NCBI GenBank assembly: GCA_039934475.1
Contig: JBDTMC010000049.1
Span: 1-25,748, forward strand
DNA from: JBDTMC01 sp039934475
GTDB taxonomy: Bacteria; Acidobacteriota; Terriglobia; Bryobacterales; Bryobacteraceae
Length of the DNA stretch: 25,748 nucleotides
Reading direction: 5' to 3'
In this document: one piece after another, positions 15,412-24,032 of the stretch
Position numbering within the stretch: position 1 is the stretch's first letter
How the letters are laid out: each line of letters begins with the position of its first letter
Made by a program: the position numbers and the translations under genes
Notes under the pieces: model-generated
The model's input: only the letters and a program-made list of their open reading frames with translations
Database searches by the model: none
Told to the model about the DNA's origin: nothing

Positions 15412-16638
15412 ATGCGACTCCCACACGACCATTTGACAACTCAGCGCATGAAAGCCCCCCTCATGCGCAGCCTCAACGGCATTGAACTGCTGAACCTCAT
15501 CGCGGAGCACGGTCCCGTGTCCCGCGCCGGTCTGGCTAAACTCAGCCGCTTGAGTAAGCCTACTGTCTCCAGCCAAGTGGAGAACCTGGTGGAGCAGGGG
15601 TGGGTGGTCGAACTCGGTCAAGGCGAGTCCGGATCGAAGGGCGGCAAGAAGCCCACTATGATCCGTTTCAACGCGGATGCTGGCCGGCTCTTTGCCGTCG
15701 AGATCAATGCCGACGAGATTCGCATCGCCGTTGCCGACCTCGAAGGAAAAATCCTGTCCCAGAATGCTCGCCCGACAGGCATTGATCGCAGTGCCGATAC
15801 TATCCTCGACTGCATCTGCAAGGATCTGAAAGTGCTAGTTGAGCGCGAACGCTACACTGGCTCACAGAAGGCCATTAGTGTCGCCAGTCCCGGCCGTGTC
15901 GACGTCCGCCGCGGCATCGCACTCGCTGCCGGCAACCTCTTCAATTGGACCGATGTCCCCATCCGCGCGCGGCTTGAAAAGGAATTAGACATCCCTGTCC
16001 TCGTCGATAACAACGTCAAAATGGCCACTCTTGGCGAACTCCATTTCGGTGTCGCCAAGGGCATGAGTGACGTCGTGGTGGTCCGTCTCGATTCAGGCAT
16101 CGGGTCTGGCATCGTCTCTCGCGGACGCCTCATTCACGGCCGTCACTGGGCCGCCGGTGAGATAGCTCACATGACACTGGATCTGGCCCAGGTTTCAGAA
16201 AAATGGCACGTTCGCGGCTATCTCGAATCGATGGTCGCCGCTGACCGCATTCTCGCCGAAGCGCCCGGCCAACCCATTTCCGCACTCGATTTCCTCGACC
16301 ACGCGCGAACTGCCCACGGCCCCCGCCGAAAGGTTTTCGAGAAGGTCGTGCTGCACATTGGGGTGGCCATCGCCAACCTTATCTGCGCCTACGATCCCAC
16401 GCTCATCGTGTTGCAAGGCGAACTCCTGTCCGCGATCGCTGGTGACCTTCGCCGCGTGGTTGCTGAGTCCGTACCGTGGGAATCCCGCATCGCTGTGTCT
16501 GAGATCTCCGGCGACGCCGTACTACTAGGAACGCTCTCCGCCGCGCGCTCCATTGCGTACGAACGCATCGCCAGCCTCTTCAATGGGCGCGAACGAACCG
16601 CCGCACCTCGCGGCCGGCCCGCGGCGCAGTTCGTATGA
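15412..16638 (+). CDS. ROK-family transcriptional regulator, kinase and zinc motifs degenerate
   Basis: A 408-residue protein of the NagC/XylR type. The N-terminal winged helix contains LNGIELLNLIAEHGPVSRAG and LAKLSRLSKPTVSSQVENL, then a GKKP turn before the sugar-binding ROK domain. In ROK kinases the motif around NDANA holds the catalytic Asp; here it reads VDNNVKMATLGE, with Asn in that place. The zinc motif (CxCGxxGC) is replaced by SEKWHVRGYLES with no cysteine, although GEIAH remains. It is therefore a regulator, not a sugar kinase, and may bind ligand without zinc. Starts at 15448 or 15463 are also possible; none has a Shine-Dalgarno. It ends two bases before the opposing GH42-like gene. 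The likely target is AAGTTAACTT at 13282-13291. Confidence 0.85.
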   Translation: MRLPHDHLTTQRMKAPLMRSLNGIELLNLIAEHGPVSRAGLAKLSRLSKPTVSSQVENLVEQGWVVELGQGESGSKGGKKPTMIRFNADAGRLFAVEINADEIRIAVADLEGKILSQNARPTGIDRSADTILDCICKDLKVLVERERYTGSQKAISVASPGRVDVRRGIALAAGNLFNWTDVPIRARLEKELDIPVLVDNNVKMATLGELHFGVAKGMSDVVVVRLDSGIGSGIVSRGRLIHGRHWAAGEIAHMTLDLAQVSEKWHVRGYLESMVAADRILAEAPGQPISALDFLDHARTAHGPRRKVFEKVVLHIGVAIANLICAYDPTLIVLQGELLSAIAGDLRRVVAESVPWESRIAVSEISGDAVLLGTLSAARSIAYERIASLFNGRERTAAPRGRPAAQFV

Positions 16639-16640
16639 AG

Positions 16641-19127
16641 TCAACGAACATCCATCGTCGTAGTCTGGCTCTGCCCTGTGATCACGTCGCGTACGCGCAG
16701 TGTCCACCGGCCTACCGGGTCGTTCTGCGCCAGCGGAATCAGTTTTACCGCCGCGCCGCCGCGCGCAATCACGTTACCGGAATAGTCGGGCTGCACCTTG
16801 CCCGCTGGATCGATCACGTCCACGTGGATCACCGGGGCAGTCGCCACTGCTGGGCCCTCATAGCGAAATGCCACACGCACCAGATCGCCAGGGGCCGCTT
16901 CAGTCTGCCCGTCGATATGCAGCGACGGCAACTCCTCCTTGCTCAGTGCCAGCACGACCGGTTCATAGGGATCCAAGTCCAGTCGCAGTTCCTTCTGTTT
17001 TCCCAAAGCCTTCCCGGAGCGAACATCGTAGGCATACCACTCGCCCGGCAAATTCAATCGCACGTTCTTTCGCTTCTCGAACTGCTGATTCGACTTGAAC
17101 TCGGGCGGTCCCAACTCATCCACGCGCAATTCCGGATTGCTCAACAGCGCCACTATGCTCACACCGCCGTTCGCGAACGTGTGCGTCTCGACGCCAGGCT
17201 CATCGAGCAGCGCAAATCGCGGTTTCACGCTGGCGCGCTCCATCGTCGCGGCCGCTTCTTTTCGCAAGGCGTCTCCCTTCCCCAACAGACGGTCTTGCAG
17301 ATAGGAAAGCGCGTCCCATCGGGCCATTGGCACGCCGCTCAGGCTGGGCGCGGGCAAGCGCCGGACGCGATCATCGAAAACACCGGGTTCCCCATCGGCG
17401 ATCACGACGCCTCCGTGCGCGATGAACCCGCGAATCTCGCGAACCTCGGCAGCCGAGAGGGCCGACGAACGCGGAAGAATCAGCACGCGATACCCGCGCC
17501 GCGCCAACTCTCCCTCTTCCAGTTGCGCGTACGACACAAACCGGTATTGCAGTCCCAGGTCCTCCACCAGCTTGCAATACGATTCGCGAAGCTTCAGGAA
17601 ATCGCTATCCAAGCGCTCGCTGGAGGAACTGCGGTTGATCCAAGCATCCCCTTTGGCGCGATGAGCGAGCATCCACTCCGCGCGCATACTCGCCTGCGAA
17701 TAGTGGATTGCGATTGGATCTGCCTGCCTTTCCGATTGAATGAGCAACGCACCGATTCCATTGCGCAGTTCGTTGTAGTAGGGCGCTGCTTCCTCGCCCC
17801 GCGCGCCCAGCATCTCGAACTTTTCATCCCAGATGATGTGCCCTCTCGCGCCATGCAGGAGTTCGTACCAGACACGGTGTCTCTCCCAGGGTCCGTGCGC
17901 GAAAGCAGTAGTCACAAACGGAAGACGTGGCTGAAACGATCGCAGCATCTCGATGTTGTTGCCGATATCGTACGGCTCAATCGCCGTCAACGCATGGCTC
18001 AGCCGCCAATAGTCGTAGCCGCCCCATCCCGGCATCTGTCCGCCGGCGATGCCCGCATACGCATCGGGATCCGCCGCCCGAACCGCATCCACGCCGGTCC
18101 GAATAGCGCGCGAGAACGCCACATCCATCCACTCCTTGAAGTCCGACCACGACGAGTAATTCTCGTCCTCTCGCTTCATCGCTTCCCTAGTAGTCTGAGG
18201 AGTCACCGTGTCCCACAACGCGAAGTTGGAGCCCCACTGGTTGTTCAACGCCGCCAGCGTGCCATACCTCTCACGCAGCCATACTCGCATCTGTCCCAAC
18301 GATTGATCCGAGAAATCGAAATCCCAAAACGAAGCCAAATCCGCTACGCCCGATTCGTCGCCCAAGTCGTAGAACACAGGCCTGTATGGCGATTGCGTGC
18401 GCACCGCCTCGGTCAAGCGCTCGCTCACCTTGCGCAGCCACTCGTCGTCCGACAGACTCGGATGACGCTTCAAGGCTTCTTTGCTGGAGGGATCCTTCCG
18501 ATACAGCTCCTTCGCCTGCAGGAACGACCAGTTTTGAATTCGATCCGGCCGGTAGCGGTGATACTCGGAGTAAAAATCGGTGGCGATGTTTTCCGCGTAC
18601 CACCGCAGGTTGTTCTTCAAGAGAAACTCCGGCGGCGTCTTGGCGCGCCCGCTGAATTGGCCACCATTCACGCCCAACGGCCGCAACGAGGCAGTTCGCT
18701 CTGCGCTGTGTGGTTGCCACATCATAATCATGTAGTCCCACCAATCGCGGTCGGCCGGCTTGGCGACAAACGAGACCGTGGCCGATTCCTCGCGATGATC
18801 GGCCTTTCCGTTCTTACCGGTTCCATCGAAAGTAAATCGGGCGCGGACTTCATTCCCCATCGCCAGAGCCCGGCGCAAATCCAGCGGGAAACGGATTTCA
18901 GTTTCGTCCGTCATCTCAACGGCTATCGTTCGGGCTTCGACCACGCGACCCAATACATCGGTCCACTCGATGGCCAGCGTTCCCTTGCCCGTGGCTTGCG
19001 GAACGGTTCGATAGATTGCCATCACCGGGCCATCCCGCTCCAAGGCGGAAGAAGGCAGTATCAGATCGGCGCCGGAGAGAAGACTTGCTAGAAACACAAG
19101 GAGAGCAGTACGTATGAGGAAGGGCAC
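16641..19127 (-). CDS. secreted GH42-like glycosidase (beta-galactosidase type)
   Basis: About 828 residues from the GTG at 19127. A signal peptide (VPFLIRTALLVFLASLLSGA) leads to a beta domain, then a clan-A barrel like GH42: FYDLGDESGVADLASFWDF (E258, likely acid/base), RVWLRERYGTLAALNNQWGS, typical of GH42, and GHIIWDEKFEML, where D434 or E435 may be the nucleophile. A trimerization-like domain follows (YRVLILPRSSALS, GFIAHGGVVIADGEPGVFDD), then C-terminal beta domains. Substrate is probably a beta-galactoside or related glycan. An ATG at 19202 is also in frame but lies inside the GH20 gene and gives a poor signal peptide. GTG 19127 has TATCCT six bases upstream with TTCCCA 17 bases further. 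The gene is divergent from the GH20 operon and ends next to the ROK gene. Confidence 0.75.
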   Translation of the reverse strand: MPFLIRTALLVFLASLLSGADLILPSSALERDGPVMAIYRTVPQATGKGTLAIEWTDVLGRVVEARTIAVEMTDETEIRFPLDLRRALAMGNEVRARFTFDGTGKNGKADHREESATVSFVAKPADRDWWDYMIMMWQPHSAERTASLRPLGVNGGQFSGRAKTPPEFLLKNNLRWYAENIATDFYSEYHRYRPDRIQNWSFLQAKELYRKDPSSKEALKRHPSLSDDEWLRKVSERLTEAVRTQSPYRPVFYDLGDESGVADLASFWDFDFSDQSLGQMRVWLRERYGTLAALNNQWGSNFALWDTVTPQTTREAMKREDENYSSWSDFKEWMDVAFSRAIRTGVDAVRAADPDAYAGIAGGQMPGWGGYDYWRLSHALTAIEPYDIGNNIEMLRSFQPRLPFVTTAFAHGPWERHRVWYELLHGARGHIIWDEKFEMLGARGEEAAPYYNELRNGIGALLIQSERQADPIAIHYSQASMRAEWMLAHRAKGDAWINRSSSSERLDSDFLKLRESYCKLVEDLGLQYRFVSYAQLEEGELARRGYRVLILPRSSALSAAEVREIRGFIAHGGVVIADGEPGVFDDRVRRLPAPSLSGVPMARWDALSYLQDRLLGKGDALRKEAAATMERASVKPRFALLDEPGVETHTFANGGVSIVALLSNPELRVDELGPPEFKSNQQFEKRKNVRLNLPGEWYAYDVRSGKALGKQKELRLDLDPYEPVVLALSKEELPSLHIDGQTEAAPGDLVRVAFRYEGPAVATAPVIHVDVIDPAGKVQPDYSGNVIARGGAAVKLIPLAQNDPVGRWTLRVRDVITGQSQTTTMDVR

Positions 19128-19128
19128 A

Positions 19129-21399
19129 ATGACAGGATACAGGCGCGCGCTCGCCGTGGGAACAACTTTGCTCGCGTTTGCGGCTGGCGCATTCTCCGCC
19201 ACGCTCTCGCCGCTTGCCGTTCGTGGCTACGGCATCCTCCCCGAGCCGCAGAAAGTGGAAATCGGGGCGGGCGACGTTCGCTTCGGTCCCACCTGGAGTC
19301 TTGATCGCGGCGAAGGCGTTGCTGCCAGTGATGCTGCCGTTGAGTCACTTACGCAAGGTTTGCCGCCTTCCACGTCTGCCACGCCGGTCATGCGCGTACG
19401 TCTCTCGATTCGCTCCGGGAGTGTGCAACCCACCAAGACAACGGATCCGGATACGACGGCTATCGCCGCCCAAGCCTACCGCATCACCGTTTCAACGAAC
19501 CTCGTCTCCATCGAAGCCAATGCCTCCGAAGGCCTGTTCTACGGGGCGGAATCACTGCTCCAACTTCTCCGTCCGCGCGGTGAGTCGGTCTACCTTCCCG
19601 AGGGTCGCATCACTGATTGGCCTGACCTCCACCTTCGTCACATCTACTGGGACGACGCGCATCACCTCGACCGCCTTCCCGAACTCAAGCGCGCGGTGCG
19701 CCAAGCGGCTTCGTTCAAGATCAACGGTTTCGCAATCAAACTTGAAGGGCACTTCCAGTTCCGTAGCGCACCGGAGATCGTGGAACCCTATGCGATGACG
19801 CCAGCCGAATTCCAGGAACTGACTGATTACGGTCTTCGCTATCACGTACAGGTTATCCCCTACCTGGACGCCCCCGCTCATCTCGCGTTCGCTCTCAAGC
19901 ATCCCGCCTACGCGAAGTACCGATCCTTCCCCGATAGTAATTACGAAATCTGCGCAACCAATCCGGACGCTATCAAATTCGTCAACGGCCTTTTCAAAGA
20001 ACTCCTCGATGCCACTCGCGGCAGCAAGTTCGTTTATCTCTCCACGGACGAGCCCTACTACATAGGCCTGGCCGACAACGCTCAATGCCACGAGAAGGAA
20101 GCCGCAAAAGGCGGCGTCGGCCAACTGCTCGCCCGATTCATCTCGCAGGTCGCTAACCCTCTCCATGATGCCGGCCGCACAGTTATCTTCTGGGGCGAGT
20201 ATCCCCTCAAGCCCGCTGACATCGAAGCCCTCCCCTCACACCTCGTCAATGGAGAAGTCTACGGTCCCGATTACGATCCTGTCTATAAAAAGCACGGCAT
20301 CCGGCAGCTCATCTACACATCGACGCAGGGTGGTGAGGCTCGCTTCTTTCCCGACTATTTCACCCTGCCCAACTCGCGCCGCCTCCATCCCGTGGCCTCG
20401 CACGTTGATCGCCTCCGCGACGGTTTTCGCACCATCTCCTACGCACCCGCGCGAGGAACAGCTCACCTCATGGGAGCGGTAGTGGCGGGTTGGGGTGACA
20501 TGGGTCTGCATCCCGATACTTTCTGGCTCGGCTATGCGACAATCACTGCCGCCGGTTGGCACCCTGGCACGCCTGCGGTGGACGAAGCGTCGGCTACTTT
20601 CCATCGCGTCTTCTATGGTGAGTCCGCAGTCCGCATGGATCGCGTCTATCAACTCATGAGCCAGCAGGCGCACTTCTGGCTTGATAGCTGGGACTGGGGT
20701 CCATCAAAGCGCAAGCCTTTGTTCGGCAACTCCGACAAGATCTTTAATCCGCGTCAACCCTTGAAGGACCAAACCCTTGCGCTCCCCACTTCCGAAGGAG
20801 CAGCCGCCTGGCTCAAAGACAACGAACGCAGGCTCAAACTCGCCGCCGACTTCCTCGCCGAAAACGACGAACTGATGAGTCTTCTCCAGGAAAATCTGCG
20901 CCGCGTAGCCCGCTCTCGCTACAATTTGGAAGTCTACCTTGCCATCGCCCGTGTCTACCGCCAGAACCTCGAAATGATCCTCGATACCGGCCGCATCTGC
21001 TCGCTACTGGAACGTGCTGGCGCGAATCCAGGTGAGGCCGTGGAGATCTACGACCGCGCCATTGATCTGGCCCTCCAGATCCGCCAGCAGCGCAACACCT
21101 CCTACCGCGACCTTGTCGCCACTTACGAAAAGACGTGGTTCCCGCGCGTGCCACAAGCCAACGGACGCACGCTGCTCCACGATTTCGATGACGTCAAGGA
21201 CCACGTCGGGGACCGCACCATCGATCTCACGTACACCATCGAACGCGAGCTCCACCTTCCCTTTGGCGAATGGGTGGAAGGCATTCGGGTCACACGCAAC
21301 CGCCTCGCCGCAGCCAGTGGGGGCAAGGTTTCCAAGCAGGTCTTCGATTGGTCCGACATGGGCGATCATGCCGTTGTCGGCGGCATCCCTGAGGAATAA
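19129..21399 (+). CDS. secreted GH20 beta-N-acetylhexosaminidase
   Basis: About 756 residues. After a signal peptide (MTGYRRALAVGTTLLAFAAGAFSA) comes the GH20b domain (about 30-160: ILPEPQKVEIG, YRITVSTNLVSIEANASEGLFYGAESLLQL, written here as adjoining pieces). The catalytic barrel starts with LHLRHIYWDD and carries FVYLSTDEPYYIG with the Asp-Glu pair D307-E308 used by GH20 for substrate-assisted catalysis; the usual GGDE reads STDE. A helical C-terminal region (about 530-690) is longer than in the core family. It releases terminal GlcNAc or GalNAc from chitin-like, glycoprotein or peptidoglycan glycans. ATG 19129 has AGGAAGGG four bases upstream; ATG 19114 with AAGGAG ten bases upstream is an alternative. 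It leads a four-gene operon. Confidence 0.8.
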   Translation: MTGYRRALAVGTTLLAFAAGAFSATLSPLAVRGYGILPEPQKVEIGAGDVRFGPTWSLDRGEGVAASDAAVESLTQGLPPSTSATPVMRVRLSIRSGSVQPTKTTDPDTTAIAAQAYRITVSTNLVSIEANASEGLFYGAESLLQLLRPRGESVYLPEGRITDWPDLHLRHIYWDDAHHLDRLPELKRAVRQAASFKINGFAIKLEGHFQFRSAPEIVEPYAMTPAEFQELTDYGLRYHVQVIPYLDAPAHLAFALKHPAYAKYRSFPDSNYEICATNPDAIKFVNGLFKELLDATRGSKFVYLSTDEPYYIGLADNAQCHEKEAAKGGVGQLLARFISQVANPLHDAGRTVIFWGEYPLKPADIEALPSHLVNGEVYGPDYDPVYKKHGIRQLIYTSTQGGEARFFPDYFTLPNSRRLHPVASHVDRLRDGFRTISYAPARGTAHLMGAVVAGWGDMGLHPDTFWLGYATITAAGWHPGTPAVDEASATFHRVFYGESAVRMDRVYQLMSQQAHFWLDSWDWGPSKRKPLFGNSDKIFNPRQPLKDQTLALPTSEGAAAWLKDNERRLKLAADFLAENDELMSLLQENLRRVARSRYNLEVYLAIARVYRQNLEMILDTGRICSLLERAGANPGEAVEIYDRAIDLALQIRQQRNTSYRDLVATYEKTWFPRVPQANGRTLLHDFDDVKDHVGDRTIDLTYTIERELHLPFGEWVEGIRVTRNRLAAASGGKVSKQVFDWSDMGDHAVVGGIPEE
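19134..19162 (-). promoter_or_regulatory. candidate promoter of the GH42-like gene inside the GH20 gene
   Basis: On the minus strand TTCCCA (19162-19157) and TATCCT (19139-19134) are 17 bases apart, and TATCCT is six bases before the GTG at 19127. This places the promoter in the signal-peptide codons of the divergent GH20 gene and predicts a leaderless mRNA. Confidence 0.45.
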
Positions 21400-21401
21400 A
21401 G

Positions 21402-22742
21402 TTGGCCACTCTACGACGCATCCTTACTCGCCGCGACCTCATCCTCTATGGGCTGGTTATCCTCACGCCCACGGCCCCTTATCCGGTCTACGGCATCGTT
21501 CAACAGACTTCGCACGGCCACGCCGCCCTCAGCTATCTAGTAGCGATGGTCGCGATGCTATTCACCGCTGCCAGCTATGGCAAGATGTCCGCCGCGTTCC
21601 CCTCGGCTGGCTCCACATACACCTACGCCCAGCGTGCTCTTAATCCGCATATCGGATTTCTTGCCGGCTGGGCGATGATTCTCGATTACTTTCTCATTCC
21701 TCTCCTGAGCGTAGTCTACGCTGCGTTAACGGCCAACCGCATGCTACCTCAAGTCCCTTATGAGGTGTGGGCCATCCTGTTCACCATAGCCATCACTGTG
21801 ACTAACATCCGCGGCCTCCAGGTTACTACCCGTGCCGGTAACATCATGATGGTCCTCATGACCGCCTGTAGTATTCTCTTTATCGCTACGGGCGTTCGCT
21901 GGATCTTGTCTCAACACGGATTCGCCGGCCTACTCGATATGCGCGCCTTGTACAACCCCGGCACATTCGAGCTGCGCCCGCTCATGTTAGGCGCGGCCAT
22001 AGCCAGCCTCTCCTACATCGGTTTCGACGCCATCTCCACGCTTGCCGAAGACACAATTGACCCGGAGCATGACATCTCCTTCGCCACCGTCGCGGTCTGC
22101 ATCCTGCAAGCAATGTTCTGCGTGGCCACTGTCTATATCGCCGCGCTGGTCTGGCCTGATTGGCATACCTATCCCGAATCGGAAACCGTCATTCTCGACA
22201 TTGGCCGTGTCTCCGGAGGCCCATGGATGATGGGTTTCATCACATTCATCCTCCTCGTCGCAGGGCTCGCCAGCGCGCTGACGGGGCAGGCCGGCGCGTC
22301 TCGCCTCCTTCTCGGCATGGGCCGCGACGGAGTCATCTCTCGCCGCATCTTCGCCCATGTCGACCCACGCTACGCGACACCTTCGCGTAGTGTTTACCTG
22401 ATGGGTGCCGTCTCGCTTATCGGAGCCCTTGTCATGCGATTTCAACTCGTCGTCGAACTGCTCAACTTCGGTGCGTTTGTCGGCTTTATTCTGGTCAACC
22501 TGAGTGTCATCCGGCACTACTACTGGCGCGGCAAGAGGCGCACAGGCATCCAGTTCTTCACCAACCTCGTTTTCCCGCTCATCGGAGCGCTTGTCTGCAC
22601 CTACATCTGGCTCAGCATCAGTCCGAAGGCTCAAATTGCCGGCTTCGCCTGGCTGGGGGTCGGCATCCTATATCTCGCTGTGCTCACACGCGGCTTCCGC
22701 AAGGCTCCGCAAGAGTTGAGCAGTTTGAAAGCGGCAACTTAA
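21402..22742 (+). CDS. APC-superfamily amino-acid/polyamine-type permease
   Basis: A 446-residue membrane protein with about 12 hydrophobic segments. The N-terminal part matches the APC family: LTRRDLILYGLVILTPTAPY, AMLFTAASYGKMSAAFPSAG and STYTYAQRALNPHIGFLAGW. Later marks are SYIGFDAISTLAEDTIDPEHD and GASRLLLGMGRDGVISR. It would import an amino acid, amine or small peptide-like compound by cation symport or exchange; the substrate is not readable. Translation starts at TTG 21402, two bases after the GH20 stop; GAGGA at 21391-21395 lies in the last GH20 codons, so the two are coupled. Co-transcription with GH20, M20 and transglutaminase-like genes suggests it imports the amino-containing product of the operon. 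Confidence 0.88.
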   Translation: MATLRRILTRRDLILYGLVILTPTAPYPVYGIVQQTSHGHAALSYLVAMVAMLFTAASYGKMSAAFPSAGSTYTYAQRALNPHIGFLAGWAMILDYFLIPLLSVVYAALTANRMLPQVPYEVWAILFTIAITVTNIRGLQVTTRAGNIMMVLMTACSILFIATGVRWILSQHGFAGLLDMRALYNPGTFELRPLMLGAAIASLSYIGFDAISTLAEDTIDPEHDISFATVAVCILQAMFCVATVYIAALVWPDWHTYPESETVILDIGRVSGGPWMMGFITFILLVAGLASALTGQAGASRLLLGMGRDGVISRRIFAHVDPRYATPSRSVYLMGAVSLIGALVMRFQLVVELLNFGAFVGFILVNLSVIRHYYWRGKRRTGIQFFTNLVFPLIGALVCTYIWLSISPKAQIAGFAWLGVGILYLAVLTRGFRKAPQELSSLKAAT

Positions 22743-22744
22743 CC

Positions 22745-24031
22745 ATGACTTCTCAATCTGTCCTTTCCGATTACATCGTCAGTAACCGCGAACGTCTCTT
22801 CGCCTTGATTCAGGACCTCGTTCGATGTCCGTCTGAAAACATGCCACCTGCAGGGTCTGAGGGACGCTGCCAGCAGATCCTCGCGGCGCGCCTTCAGGCC
22901 GCCGGATACCAGGCCGACCTCTATGAAATGGACGCAGTTCCGGGCCTGCGCAGTCACCCTCTCTTCGAAAGTAGCCGCGATTACACCGGTCGTCCCAACC
23001 TCGCCGCTCGACGCAGTGGCGCCGGTGGTGGCCGTTCGCTCATCTTGTCCGGCCACATCGACACGGTTCCGCACGGTACCCAACCCTGGACTCGCGATCC
23101 GTTTAGTGGCCACATCGAGAACAATCACTTGTACGGCCGCGGCTCCAACGACATGAAAGCTGGCGTCGCCATCGCAGCCTTCATCATGGAAGCCTTGTCA
23201 CAACTGAATATTCGTCTAGCCGGAGACGTTATCTTTGAATCCGTCATCGACGAAGAGTTCGGTGGCACCATCGGTACCCTCGCTGGCCGACTGCGCGGCT
23301 ACTCGGCTGACGCCGCCGTCCTCGGCGAGCCTTCCTTCCTCCGCATCTGCGCCGCGCAACGCGGAGGCCGCACCGTACACATTGCTTTCGCCGCTCCCGG
23401 CGGCATCCTCAATGAAGGAGCCTTCCCCGCAGGGGTCATTGATCAGGTCACGCATTTCCTGAACGCCGTCCGTGACTTCGCCGCGCAGCGTACTCGCACT
23501 TGCCGTGCACATCCTCTGTACGCCCACCACGTTGATCCCGTCCCGGTGGCTATCACCAAAATCATCACCGCGCCGTGGGGTACGAGTGAACCCATCACCA
23601 CGCCTGAGGAATGCAAAGTAGAACTCTACTGGCAGCTCATGCCAGGTGAAGTGCAGGCCGACGTGGAACGCGAATTTCTTGCCTGGTTCAACGGCATGGT
23701 GCAGGGTGCTCCTCATTTGTTCCCGCGAGCGCCGAAGATCGAATTTCCCATCCGCTGGCTTCCTGGCTCAGCCATCGACCCGTCGGACGCCCTCGTCCGC
23801 GAGCTTTCTGAATGCGCCCTCGCAGTTATGGACCGCCGGCCGCCTGTGGTTGGCATTGAAGGGCCATGCGACATGTTCCTCTTCCACGAATTCGGAATTC
23901 CAGCCGTACTTTGGGGACCCTGCGGAGGCAACACTCACGCTGCCGACGAATACGTCGAACTCGACTCCGTAGTCACGGCTGCTCAGACGTTGTCGAATTT
24001 CGTGTGCCGCTGGTGCGGCGTCGCAAACTGA
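22745..24031 (+). CDS. M20-family metallopeptidase/deacylase (ArgE/DapE-like)
   Basis: A 428-residue cytoplasmic protein with no signal peptide. It has the M20 zinc ligands: SGHIDTVPHG (H104, with D106 as catalytic helper), GRGSNDMKAG (D136), ESVIDEEFGG (E170 as base, E171 ligand), VLGEPS (E195) and the C-terminal GGNTHAADEYV (H398). A dimerization insert lies at about 205-330. Family members remove acyl or amino-acid groups from N-acyl amino acids or cleave dipeptides. It begins two bases after the permease stop. A natural reading is that the permease brings in an N-acylated amino acid or a small peptide and this enzyme hydrolyses it. A deacetylase acting on amino sugars is less likely, since those belong to other families. 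Confidence 0.88.
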   Translation: MTSQSVLSDYIVSNRERLFALIQDLVRCPSENMPPAGSEGRCQQILAARLQAAGYQADLYEMDAVPGLRSHPLFESSRDYTGRPNLAARRSGAGGGRSLILSGHIDTVPHGTQPWTRDPFSGHIENNHLYGRGSNDMKAGVAIAAFIMEALSQLNIRLAGDVIFESVIDEEFGGTIGTLAGRLRGYSADAAVLGEPSFLRICAAQRGGRTVHIAFAAPGGILNEGAFPAGVIDQVTHFLNAVRDFAAQRTRTCRAHPLYAHHVDPVPVAITKIITAPWGTSEPITTPEECKVELYWQLMPGEVQADVEREFLAWFNGMVQGAPHLFPRAPKIEFPIRWLPGSAIDPSDALVRELSECALAVMDRRPPVVGIEGPCDMFLFHEFGIPAVLWGPCGGNTHAADEYVELDSVVTAAQTLSNFVCRWCGVAN

Positions 24032-24032
24032 T

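Noticed and set aside
15434..15439. TTGACA near the start of the ROK gene as a promoter
   Set aside because: No -10-like hexamer lies 16-18 bases downstream, and the ROK gene follows the esterase by six bases, so read-through is simpler.
16635..19091. An 818-codon open frame on the plus strand opposite the GH42-like gene
   Set aside because: It is antisense to a gene with clear domains and a signal peptide. Its translation is rich in Arg, His and Gln with no recognisable motif, as expected from a GC-rich shadow frame.
19128..19202. ATG at 19202 as the GH42-like start
   Set aside because: It would add 25 residues ahead of the signal peptide, has no ribosome site or promoter match and lies deep in the divergent GH20 gene. 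GTG 19127 fits better, though this is not proven.
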